Shown piece by piece: positions 1-11,235 of a DNA stretch of 64,000 bases; position 1 is the first letter of the stretch, and each line of letters starts with the position of its first letter. Under the pieces are notes generated by a model, which did not search any database, was not told the DNA's origin, and saw only the letters and a list, made by a program, of their open reading frames with translations. Source of the DNA: Galeopsis tetrahit (taxonomy: Eukaryota > Streptophyta > Magnoliopsida > Lamiales > Lamiaceae); contig OY776121.1 of the NCBI GenBank assembly GCA_963675135.1, positions 61,029,265 through 61,093,264 on the forward strand, read 5' to 3'. Made by a program: the position numbers and the translations under genes.

Positions 1-224
1 ATAATAATTTGCACGGTTTGATCGGCATATTTTTTTTTAAAAATCTGTGATTGATGAATCTTTTAGTTTATTTAATGAGGTGTAAAACAAATGAGTGACA
101 ATTTTGAAAATAAAATGATATTGAAAGAGTATTAATTTTGTGGATTATATTGAGAGTTGATAAATAATTTTGAGATCCAATAAAAAAAAGTGTACAAGTA
201 ATTATGAGACGAGGACGGAAAGAC
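1..224. mobile_element. Stowaway-type MITE, left end outside window
   Basis: This is a copy of the same Stowaway-like family seen complete at 32413-32606: both share the text around 'atttgcacggtttgatcg', the middle around 'tgttgaaagagtattaatt' and the tail 'gtacaa..taat..gg..cggaaag'. The right end falls at 224, followed by the TA dinucleotide at 225-226 expected of Tc1/mariner-type MITEs. The left terminus with the CTCCCTCCGT motif is not in the window. The large Copia element starts 4 bases later, so it inserted at the rim of this MITE. Confidence 0.7.
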
Positions 225-228
225 TAAC

Positions 229-2018
229 TGTTGGTCCTGAAAGGAGTATATAACAAGTGTATGGGGGGGAATACACTTGTTTGCAATTCTTTTCAACTTT
301 TGATCAAACCAGAGCTCAGCAAGGTTGTCTTGGACAACTCTACTGAAGATGATTACCTCTTCTAAGATAATCAAACTACTAAGTACTATTGAGTACTTAG
401 TTGAATAACTATCTAGGGGAGTTATATGTGCGGAATAGTGGTTGGCCCTTTAAGTTTAGACTCCTTTAGTTTCTGAAATCACTTTGTCAATTCAATACAA
501 TCCAGTTTTCAGGGAACTTGTCCAATACAGTTTTGCACAGTCTTTGAATGTAAGTTCTTTTGTAAATCAGTTTTGTGTGCAATGTTGAATGTATGACAAT
601 GCTTGAAAGTAAATCAACACAAGAGTTTATAGTAGTTCAGAGACTCAAGCTCCTACATCCACTTTCCCTGATTGAACAGGATAATTCCTTCACTCTTGGA
701 ATTAACTTGTTTTATAGTGCCAAGGTGCACTTGATCAATAACACCACTCCTTGGTGAATTGATCCCTAGGATTTCTAGAGTCCTAGTACCCTCTTCTCAA
801 CTCAGAACTGAACTGTTCTTCTCTCAACAGTCAGCTCCTACCACTTCTACTACTACAACCTTCTCACTTTCTCACTTGAAATAGGTAAGGGTTGAAGTAA
901 GGTTCCAACTAATGAGATATCCTTTACAATGAAGATCAGTGTATAAGGATTAGGATATCTCTCTAAGCTTTGTATGGATATACAGTAAGTTCAGCTTAGA
1001 AGAAGTGTTTCAAGACTAAGAATGTCTTTTGAAGACTTTGAAGCTTTCAGAATGATTGCTCAGTTGGATGTAGAATGGATGCTTCAAATGGTCTTCACAC
1101 TTCTTGTATTTATAGACAAATTTGAGGATTTGCCCGTTGGAGAGGCAGCCCCAAATTGCTATAAATGTCTTCCTTGAGTTCTTCAAACTGGAAGACAGAT
1201 TTTTGATAGTGACATGTCCTTATTTGGGTAATAAACGGCTGTTAAGACTTTGTCTTCATTCTGTAGTACTTTTCCCAATGTTTGACTTCTTGTTAAGACT
1301 TGAAGATGGCTTCTGAAGATTGATCCAATGATAGGACAACATTCCTTATCAAATGGACAACTCTCCTTATCACTATCAGCAGTTTTGCTTATCAGCATAG
1401 TTGGCTTGCTCTTCTTCAGATGACTTGGCTCTTTCCCTTTGCTTCACTTGGAATTGATCTCAGCAAGATACAATGAAGTCTTTTAGGGTGTAGTTGTCTC
1501 TTTCTTTTCAGCATAGTTGACCTTCAAACATTAGAACATTTGTTCTGGTTCAATTTTACTGAGACAACTCTTCTGGACAACTCTCCTGATCAGCATACTT
1601 GGCCTTTGAGCTTCAGAGCTTTTGTTTTTGCACAGAGTTAACCTCTCTGGACAACTCTCCTGATCAGTGCATTTGAGTAAACTTGTCCTTTTGAGCTTTA
1701 CAACCTTGTTCTTGCGTAGAGACAACTTCTCTGGACAACTCTCCTGATCAAGGCATTTGGTTTTCAATAGAGTATCCTTGGCCTTAGTGATTGTTCCAGA
1801 ATTTGAGCCTTGAGGGGACTTGATCATGATAATCTTCAAAGCATAGGTTCCCCCTCACATTGTGCATCTAATCATCTAAGAGCTGCCTAACATATCAGCT
1901 TCTCATCTAGCCTTATGCTATGTGTTCTAGCATTCTTAGAACACAATCATCTTGACTTAGGCATGTCTCATGGGGGTTTTGGTATTTAATCAAAACATAT
2001 CTCATTTTATTCCCAACA
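229..2018 (-). repeat. Copia 3' LTR
   Basis: Direct repeat of 13856-15651. On the plus strand it runs from 'tgttggtcctgaaagg' to 'attcccaaca'. It holds a TATA-like CTATAAATA (minus strand) at 1107-1115, matching the one in the 5' LTR. It also carries at least three spaced copies of a word like 'ctggacaactctcctgatca' near 1575, 1650 and 1735, with weaker ones near 1350. Confidence 0.95.
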
Positions 2019-2032
2019 ATTTCCCCCTTTTT
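2019..2032 (-). other. Copia polypurine tract
   Basis: The minus strand reads AAAAAGGGGGAAAT directly before the 3' LTR start TGTTGG. Position and purine content fit the plus-strand DNA primer of the element. Confidence 0.85.
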
Positions 2033-2472
2033 GATGATGCCAAAACCTATACATTTTATGCAAAAGTGACTTGACTACACCTATTACATTTATCTTCAGA
2101 AGACATGACTGAGGTCAATTTCCCTGAAAGAAAATGTGTTAGTGTACTCACCATTCATGTTGCAAATAGGTTTCAAGAATAGGCATAGAGAAATTTGTTC
2201 TTCAAAATATGTTCAACTATCATTCAAATGAGAATCATTACAGCATGTTGATAGTTTGAACAAAAACATATCAGAGCATGAGAAATATTACAAATAAGCA
2301 CACATTTACTACAAAAGTATGATATACTCTTAAATCATTCAGCATTTAGGCATTAGAGCACATCATATCAGCAGCTTGAGCATCTTCAGAATAGTTGACC
2401 AAAACACAATTTAGCAACCAACTTAAATTTTCATCCATTTCAGCATATAAGAGTCAGGAAGACTTAGCCATT
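2033..2472 (-). other. Copia 3' untranslated region
   Basis: About 440 bases between the stop of the third ORF and the polypurine tract. AT-rich, with no open frame or other recognisable feature. Confidence 0.5.
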
Positions 2473-5400
2473 TCAGAGATCATCTTCTTTAGGTGGCACC
2501 ATCCCATATTGTGCCCATACTCTCTTCTTGAGTTCCATGGCTTCCTGGTTGGTTCCTTTGGGTCCAAGGGTCATTTTGTTCAGTTTAAGAATCTCTGTGA
2601 ACTCCCTCAGGATCCTTGCTTGGTCAATCCATCCATCAAGCTTTGGAGGCATGTAAATGATAGGCTTGGGAGCATTGAGTTCAATTCTTACAATATAAGC
2701 AGCTGCAAGTAATTGTTGATACAACTCTCTGTAGTATTCTATCATGAACTCAGCAAAGGAAGAGTTGGCATCTCCTCCATTCCATCTGTCAATGACATAA
2801 TCGTCATAGACAAACTCCATTTTAGCCTCTTCCCATGTATCATTCAGCTGAATTGGCACCCATTTATCCAAGTGTGGATATTTGGTGTCCATTGGGATTA
2901 GTAGCTGAGGCTTCATCTTGCTGTAAGTTGCTCTCCTTCTTCTTGGTTTCTGGAAGTTAGCTCTTCTCTTATCTCTTGCTCTGTTGGCCTCTTCCATCAA
3001 ATCCATTTTCTCTTGGGCCCTCATCATGGCCAGTCTCTGTTGTGTTTCAGGGTCTTTGCCATACCCTTCATGAAACAACTTTGATGGATCATTCAGTACC
3101 ACAATCTTTGTCTTCTTTGGTCCAGGTCCGAAGCCTTCTTCATATAAAGCTTCCACATCTTCAGTAACTTTGGCACCTTCAACAATGTTGACCATTTCAG
3201 AAGACTTGACTTTTTCAGCAGTTTTGGGTTCTTCAGCAGCTTTGGCCTTCTTTGATGTAGGCTCATCATCATCAATTCTGAATTCAGGTGGAAGATCAAG
3301 GCTGTTAGGAAAGTCAGTAAATGTCTCAGCTTGTCTTTTCTTTCCTTTTGCCCTCTTAATCTTTCCTCTAGTTTGGACACCTTCAACATCTTTGTCCAAA
3401 CCAGACACCTCACCACCTGGTCTCTGCTGTAACCTCATTCTTTCTTCTTGTGCTGAGGCCATTGAATTCTTCAAGGCAAGTGCTAGTTGCTCTTCTTCAT
3501 CCAATTCTTCTAAATTCAGCACTGCAGGCTCTTTTCCTTTTCCTTCAGCAGCTTTGTCTTTTCCCTTGACTGGGCTTCCAATCACCAAGGCACCTTTTTC
3601 TCTAGCTCTTTCCCTTTCCCCCTTTTTGGCAGCATCAAAGTACTGGGGTTTTAGCTCACTCATTGTTGTGGCCATTAGGGATTGGGCCTGGTTTAGAGAC
3701 TTCATTTCCTCCAACAGATATACATTTTCATCATGTATATTTTGCATCCTATCACTGCTCAAGCTAAGAAAAGCTAGAACATGCTTCATTTTTTGTTGGA
3801 CAACCTCCTCCAAGGTTGCCTTCAAGGATGCATCAAGTTGGGCTTTAAGAAGCTCAGTGAGGTTGGCCACTGCTCCTTCAGCAATGTTGGCCATCACCTC
3901 TTGGGAAAATTTTTCAGAGGCTGCTTTCACCATAGCAAGCCTTTGTTCTTCAGCTCTTTTCTTTTGTAATGCAGTCTTCTTTCCAAGAGCTTGCTTGACA
4001 GTTAGCCTGAGAGTTTTGACATTGGCATTATGATTGTCTCTCAACAGCTTTTGTTCCTTCTTGACTTCTTCTGAGATGGATTCCATGGTGGATTTGGCTC
4101 TTTGCACTTTAGTGGAAATGGTTTGGAGACTAGTTTCCACTCCACTTATCCTTGCTTCCAATGTAGGGAGCACTACATCTTCAGAGCCAGTTAATCTCAT
4201 CTCCACAGATGCTAGAGTTCTTCCTTGCTCATTCAGTGCTCCTGAAGTTTCAGCATGAGCAGATTGGACTTGATGAGCCAAGGAGCCCAATTTCTCTAAT
4301 TGCATTCCAAGTAAGGCTTGTGCTGAGCCTGTATCTACTTGGATAGGGGCATCTGTCAAGAATTCATCTGCAAAGATTTGGTCAAGAGAAATACCTGCAA
4401 TGTTAGACAAATCAAACAGGTTAGGGAATAAACACTCATCACCCTCAATTTCTTTTGTATAAGACTCTGATACATCAGCAGCCTTCTTCTCATTTTCAAC
4501 TCTTTATTTTCTCCCTTCACAGATAATGTTCTCACCCAAGGAATCAGGCCTCCTTTCATCAAGGGATTCTTGAAGTTCAGATTTGACTTCAAGAATAACC
4601 TGTCCTTCCTCACTTATTCCACCCTCATATGGTGGTACACTCACAATCTTAGTGATTACTACCTCTCTTTCATCCATAACTCCCTCTGATTTTTTGATTC
4701 TATTTTCCTTTTCAACCCCTTCTCCTAAACCTGCAACATCTTCACCTTCAACAAGGTTCAAAGATGGCAGTTGTGAGGAGATCACAGTGCTTATTTCAGC
4801 AGCCACTGAGTCATCCTGAATGATTAAGGGCTGATCAGTGTCCAACTCTTCTGACACTGAATAGGCCTTAATCAAACTAGCCTCTAGCATAGGAACCTCA
4901 ACATCTTTAGGCTGTGCCTTGGGTTCAGAAGAACCTTCATTGGCAGATGTGTCTTTGGTTGTGTTACCACCCTTGGTCAACACCTCTGATGATACAGAGT
5001 CTTTCCTATGATAGGTTTTAGGAGGGTTTGAGAGTCTGTCTGCTACAGAAGACTTGGGTTGAGAGGGTTCATGGAGGTTGGCTTGAGGGGTTTCAGGAGG
5101 GTTGGGGTTTGAAGGGTTTGAGGGATCATCAGGGGAATCATCATCATCTGAGCTACTATCAGGGTGCTTGATGCCCTTAGCTTTTCTCTCTTTCTCCTCA
5201 ATGATCTTCTCATCTACCAACTTTGCAAAAACTTCCTCATCAGTGAGGAATCTTGTTTTCATCATTCCAGCAAAGTGTAGCAATCTGCTCTCCTTTACTT
5301 GCCACCAGTTTGCACCCTTATCTTAGATGACTTGTGATATCTCCATTAAGGTTTTGTCTTTTACATCCACAAGCATCCTCAAATCATGAAATGACTTCTG

Positions 5401-7224
5401 AATTCTTGGAAATTCAGCAAGTTGTGGATACAAACTGTCCACAGTGGCCTTGGCTCCACCTCTGAGCATACTTTCATAAGTATACTCCTCCTCATTCTCA
5501 TTTGATGGAGAACTTTGGGCTATAGGGGAGTGGGCTGTGGTTTCAACAATTGCAGCTTCAGGCAAGTTAAGTTCAGGAGGGTTGGCTTCATAAGGATTAA
5601 GCTCAATTGAAGGGACTTCAGTTGCTTTAGAGAGCAATGAATCTGAAGGGGCTTTTCTCAAGGGAGTTGGCTCATTGAGTGCATGTTCTAAGAGTTTGGA
5701 GTAATTTAGCATGGATGAATCAAGAGGGGACAGAAGCCTTGTTTCATCCACTGCTAAGTCTGCTAGCACATCAATGCCACTTCTCTGCACACTTCCTTCT
5801 GGAGAGTATCTCTTAGTGAGATTTACAGGGGTGATGGGTTGGTTGGGAGGGGTAACATGGGTTTCAGGGGAGTTGGGTTCAGGATTCTGAATTTCAGGGA
5901 TGTTGGCCTCTATAGGTTGACCTTCAGGGACCTTGGATTCTGGAGTTCCAGAACCAGAGGAGTTGGTCCTTGACTTGGATTTGGTCCTACTTTCAGCTCT
6001 GCTCTCTCTTAGAGCCAATTGGAGAGACCTTTCTTCCTGAAGCTCCAATACTTTATCAGTAGGCTTGGCCCTTCTCTTGCTGGCCCTACTACTCCCACTG
6101 CCTTCCACTTCCCTCTCAGGGACAATTTCCCTAGATCTCTTATCACCCTTCTTCTTTTGCCTTGTTTCATTATACTTCAATCTCAACTCCTCTGAGTGGT
6201 CAGAAGGCACACTTACTCCCTCTTCTGCCACTTCATCAACTTCAGCTGATGCTCTTGAGGCTTCTCTTGAAGACATTTGAGAGATTTTCTTTGTTTTGAC
6301 AGCCCTGGCCTTCGTTCTTTTCTTCATCTTAGGCTTCTCTTCAACCTTTTCTTCAGCAGGTTTGGCCATAAGCATCCTCCTTTGCTCAGTTTTCTTGCTG
6401 AGCTTTCTGAACAGAATCTTTTGGGCTGGGAGGGGTTTTGCAAAGGTTTGCATTTGAGAATAATGGGAGAATCTTTCAATCAACAAGCTTGCCCTTGTGC
6501 AATACTTGATTTTCCCTTCTAGCACAACCTTGTTGTGGGCTCTCACCTTAAATTTGGCCTTTTCCTTCATCATCTCAGACATGATGAAGGTCCTCCAATC
6601 AAATTTGATGCCTTTGTCACTAGCATCAATAACTGCAGCCATAATTCTGATTCTTGGATGGCTGACTTGCTCCAAACTTCCAGTATTGCTCATAAGACTC
6701 TTGGTGATTACCTCAAATAGATTGAGGAATTTTGGCTTGAGAGTCTTCTTGTTCTGTGTTGAAGAGATGGGGCATGGAACCAAAAGCCATTCTTGTGCTA
6801 TCTCATCTTCATGATCAGCACCATAAAGTTCAGTATTCCTTCCCTCAGAAGGCAATCCAAAAGCTCCTTCAAGATCTTCTGAAGAGAATTTCACTCTATG
6901 AAATTTCTCTTCCTCCTCTCCCTCTACTACATAAGAAAGCTTTGTAGAGATTTCACCATCTTCAGGCTTACCTCTCCACTTGAGAAAGGCAAAGAACTCA
7001 GCCATGTAGCTTTCCAAACAAGAGTTTGGTCTTTCCTCCATAAACTTTTGCAATCCAGCTCTCCTCAACCATCTCAGGGTTGGTGTAATCTCAGGATCCT
7101 CACTTTCAAAAGAGACTATGGGCTCAAAGTGAAGACTGTTTTTGTTGCTCAAATATCCAAAATCAAGGTCTAGAGCCTTGTTGGAGAAATCAATGATCAT
7201 TTCTGGTCTAACTTTGGGAGCCAT
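2473..7224 (-). pseudogene. Copia third ORF (env-like position), two internal stops
   Basis: Three open stretches (7224-5323, 5322-4504, 4503-2473) lie in one frame and are separated only by TAA at 5325-5323 and TAA at 4506-4504, so they were one ORF of about 1584 codons starting MAPKVRPEMIIDFSNK. The N-terminal 300 residues look globular. They are followed by basic, Lys/Arg-rich segments (KKRTKARAVKTKK) that could be nuclear signals, then a long Pro/Glu/Asn-rich region with many N-x-P-E words. After the second stop comes a coiled coil (about 4300-3650), more basic stretches and a conserved-looking end (WIDQARILREF). I see no convincing signal peptide or membrane span, so 'envelope' is a name of position only. 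The function is unknown. It could be a nuclear or RNA-binding accessory protein. Confidence 0.8.
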
Positions 7225-7897
7225 TGAAGGTTTACAGAAGGAAAATTTGACAGAGATTGAGAGTGTTTGAAGAAAATTTGAGCTAGGGTTTCAAATACTT
7301 GGGGAAGAAGTGTTTGTGGGGGGTCTTAAGACTTGAGAATATTCTAAAAAGAATGTTTGTCAATGAGTTGGTGAAGTCTTGGTGCAATTCAAAGGTGAAC
7401 AAAAATGGAAATCAAAATGGACGGCTAGGATTGTCTTCAGGGGAGTTGTCCAATTTTGATCCAATGGTCAAAAATCAATGTAACAGTGAAAAACTGTTTT
7501 GTTCAAAACGTGGGTGGAGTTTTAATGTTTGTTTAAGGCTGGGGGGTTTTCGAGATAGATCATGTCCCAAAAAGTTTAATGCAAACAACAGTTAAATCTT
7601 GGCATTTAATGCATGGAAAGTGACCTTTTGAGTGGGAGACAAATTAAATCCCAAAAAGGTGAAATCTGTATTTTCAATGGGACAGATTTCGAAATAGACA
7701 ATGATTACCCAAAATAGGTGCTTATCAGACCAAGATTTGGTTTGATAGCTAGGACAACTTATCTGACCCCACTAGGACAAGTGTCCTGAAAGGATGTGGA
7801 CAACTGTCCTGAGTTTTAATGGATAAGTGTCCTGATCATTTCATCTGAGTTTCAGTAGACTTGACCAAGTCTGCTGAAGTTTGAAGATTGTTCCCCC
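7225..7897 (-). other. Copia spacer between pol and third ORF
   Basis: No coding frame is seen. It holds several copies of the element's recurrent word in both directions, for example 'ttcaggggagttgtccaa' near 7437 and 'aggacaagtgtcctgaaa' near 7781, the latter close to palindromic. It may serve as a leader or splice region for the third ORF, which has no obvious other means of expression; this is inference. Confidence 0.5.
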
Positions 7898-10800
7898 TTA
7901 TGAATGAACTCCTTTGGACTCAATTGTCCAATTTCCTGGATCAAGTAGACCCAACTCTGCTGATAATTCCAGAAATCTTGCCTCTGCAAGTGGCTTTGTC
8001 AATATATCAGCTTTTTGATGATCTGTGTGGATCTTTACCAACTTGATATCCTTCCTTTCCACATGGTCTCTAATGAAGTGATGCTTGATTTCCACATGTT
8101 TGCATCTTCTGTGCAAGACAGGATTTTGTGATATTGCAATTGCACTGTTGTTATCACAAAATATTGGCACTTCAGTAGAGTTGACTTTGTAGTCTCTGAG
8201 TTGTTGTCTCAACCAAAGAATTTGAGCACAACAACTTCCAGCATCAACATATTCAGCTTCAGTGGTGGAGGTAGCCACTGTGTTTTGCTTCTTGGAAAAC
8301 CAAGATATGAGTTTGTTGCCTAAGAATTGACAAGTCCCTGAAGTGGACTTTCTGTCAATTCTACATCCTCCATAGTCAGCATCTGAGTAGCCAGTTAACT
8401 CAATGTTGTCATCAGCAGGGTACCAAAGGCCTAGATTTTCAGTGCCTTTGAGATACCTCAAGATCCTTTTTGCAGCCTCAAGGTGGCTTTTCTTAGGATT
8501 TACTTGAAACCTTGCACAAACACCTACTGCAAAGGTGATGTCAGGCCTGCTGGCAGTTAGATAGAGGAGTGATCCAATGATTCCTCTATACTCAGTGGAG
8601 TTGGTTGGAACACCACTTTCATCAGGATCCATCTTCCAATTAGTATTCATTGGGATCCTCACTGGCTTGCTTGATGTACACCCAAACTTCTTGATCATCT
8701 CTCTGGTGTACTTAGCTTGGTTGATGAAGATTCCTTCTTTAGATTGCTTGACTTGTAGACCCAAAAAGAAGTTCATCAACCCCATCATGGACATCTCAAA
8801 CTTGCTTTGCATGAGCTTGGAGAATTTTTCACACAGCTTCTCATTAGGGGATCCAAAAATTATGTCATCTACATAAATTTGGACAAGCAAGATGTCCTCT
8901 CCTTCAGAGATTCTGAAGAGAGTTCTGTCCACAGTTCCCTTGGTGAATCCATGATCCAAGAGGAATTGTGATAGTGTGTCATACCAAGCCCTAGGGGCTT
9001 TCTTGAGTCCATATAGAGCCTTCTTCTTGGTTTCCAACCTCAAAACCTGGTGGTTGCTCCACATAGACTTCTTCTTTCAAGACTCCATTCAGAAAGGCAC
9101 TCTTGACATCCATTTGGTACACTTTGAACCTCTTGTGGGCTGCATAGGCTAAGAAGAGCCTTATTGCTTCTAGCCTTGCCACAGGTGCAAAGGTCTCATC
9201 ATAGTCAATGCCTTCATGCTGGCAATAACCTTTTGCCACTAGTCTTGCTTTGTTTCTGACAATCACATCATTCTCATTCTTTTTGTTCTTGAATACCCAC
9301 TTGGTTCCAATAACATCTTGATGTGAAGGTCTATCCACCAGCTCACATCAGTTCTTCTTCAATATCACTTGGTTCTTGTTCTGATAAGAAACAACAGAAA
9401 AGAGCACTTTCACCATGAAATCTTCTTGTTTTGACTCCAATACTTGGGTCACCAAGTATTAGATCAGTAGGATGGTCAGACAACCAAGTCCTTCTTTTTC
9501 TGATCTCTTCAGTAGAGTTGTCCTCTACTGAAGTTGAGTCATTTTGATCATAAAATTCAGGATAATTGAGTGCAGGATCTAATTCAGGATCATAATCAGG
9601 GGTGTTGTCCTCAATGACAGGGACATTGGCATTTTCAACATTTTGAGTTCCCCCTAGATTATTTGACCCATTAACTACCTCAACAGGAACTGCTTCTTCA
9701 TTGGTAGTTGTTACCTGAATGTGAACTGGGATTGGATCATTCAGTTCACCATTTCCATCAGTGGGGTTTGTCTCAGGAAGGTTGCCTTCAGGATTGTTGT
9801 CCAATGTGAGTTTTTCAGGTAGGTTGGCTTGGACAACATCTATGAATTCAGTGTCTTTGTCTTTTAGACTCAGTCTGGTTGTCCTCTGTGTGATTTCTTC
9901 AGGTTCCAGGTTTTCATTCCTGGACTCATGAATAGATTCATCAAACACAACATGAGGTGTTTCTTCCACAATAAGGGTTTTCTTGTTGTAGACTCTGAAA
10001 GCTCTACTGACTTGAGAATATCCAAGGAATACTCCCTCATCAGCTTTGCTGTCAAAGGTTTTCAACTGTTCTTTCCCATTATTGTGTATGAAACACTTAC
10101 AACCAAAGATGTGAAAGTATGATACTTTAGGCATTCTTCCTTTCCAGAGTTCATAAGGGGTTTTGCCTTGCCCCTTAGTAATCAAGCATCTATTTTGAGT
10201 ATGGCATGCAGTGTTTATAGCTTCAGCCCAAAACCTCTTAGGTAAATTTGAATCAGCAATTAAGGTTCTAGCAGCTTCTTTTAAGGTTCTATTTCTTCTT
10301 TCTGCAACTCCATTTTGCTGAGGAGTTCTAGCTGCTGAGGTTTCATGAGCTATTCCATTAGATGTGCAATACTCATTGATGTATGAATTTATGAACTCAG
10401 TGCCTTTATCAGATCTTATCTTGATAATGCTAAGGTTTTTCTCATTTGACAGTCTCTTGAGAAGTTCAGGTAGTTTGACTTGTGTTTCCTTCTTATTAAG
10501 GAGAAATATTACCCATGTGAACCTAGAGAAGTCATCTACTACAACCAATGTGTATTTTCTACCATTTATGCTTGAAGGGGTGATTGGTCCAAAGAGATCC
10601 ATATGTAGAAGTTCAAGTACCCTTTCAGTAGAAATGACTGGTTTACCTTTGAATGAGTCTTTAATCTGTTTTCCTTCTTGACACGGTTTACACACATGTT
10701 CTTTAATGAAAACCTCATTAGGCAGTCCTTTAACTAATGCATTTCTAGCAAGTTTGTTCATTGATTTAAAGTTCAGGTGGTTTAGCCTCTTGTGCCATAA

Positions 10801-11181
10801 CCAGCTTTGTTCACTAGAGCTCTTAGCAATGAAACATGCAGCATCAGTAGACTTGTCCCAGTCTGCAAAATACACATTTCCTTTCCTAGTTCCAGTCAAT
10901 AGAATTTGTTGAGTTTTATCTCTAATTAAGCATTTTCCACTTGAGAACTCAACATTAAAATCTTTATCACAGAAGTGACTGATACTTAGGAGGTTATATT
11001 TGAGACCAGCTACATAAGATACATTGGTTACTTTGATGTTACCAATCATCAAAGTACCATAACCTTTTGTTGTTGCTTGTGAGCTGTCTCCAAATGTAAC
11101 ATTTGGGCCTTCTTTTTCAATAAAATCAGTGAGGAGTTCCTTGTTTCCAGTCATGTGCCTTGAGCATCCACTGTCAAGGTA
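7898..11181 (-). pseudogene. pol: Copia pol: protease-integrase-RT-RNase H, broken
   Basis: The frame opens after a TGA at 11184-11182 that replaces the Trp normally found before the aspartic protease motif: it reads stop-YLDSGCSRHMTG, so the DSG site is present. Next come the GAG-pre-integrase zinc region (HKRLNHLNFKSMNKLAR, then CKPCQEGK) and the integrase core (DLFGPITPS, VVVDDFSRFTW, IRSDKGTEF, NGVAERRNRTLKEAART). Around 9340 the frame breaks just before the RT start (TKWVFKNKKNENDVI); codons that usually link these parts are missing. A second break lies near 9062, between PPGFEV and KKALYGLKKAPRAWYD. RT has YVDDIIFGS; RNase H has GYSDADYGGC, TEAEY and the KHVEIKHHFIRDHV end, with stop at 7898. 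The domains are all there, but two small deletions with frameshifts inactivate the protein. I do not reconstruct it. Confidence 0.93.
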
Positions 11182-11235
11182 TCATGCTGTCTTTTTGCTC
11201 ATATTCCTCTTCTTGTGGCTCATTGGTACCTGCAA

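Noticed and set aside
3170..4033. Long plus-strand open frame (287 codons) across the Copia third ORF
   Set aside because: It is antisense to a coiled-coil coding frame of the element, has a Ser/Leu/Phe composition typical of such reverse frames, and no domain.
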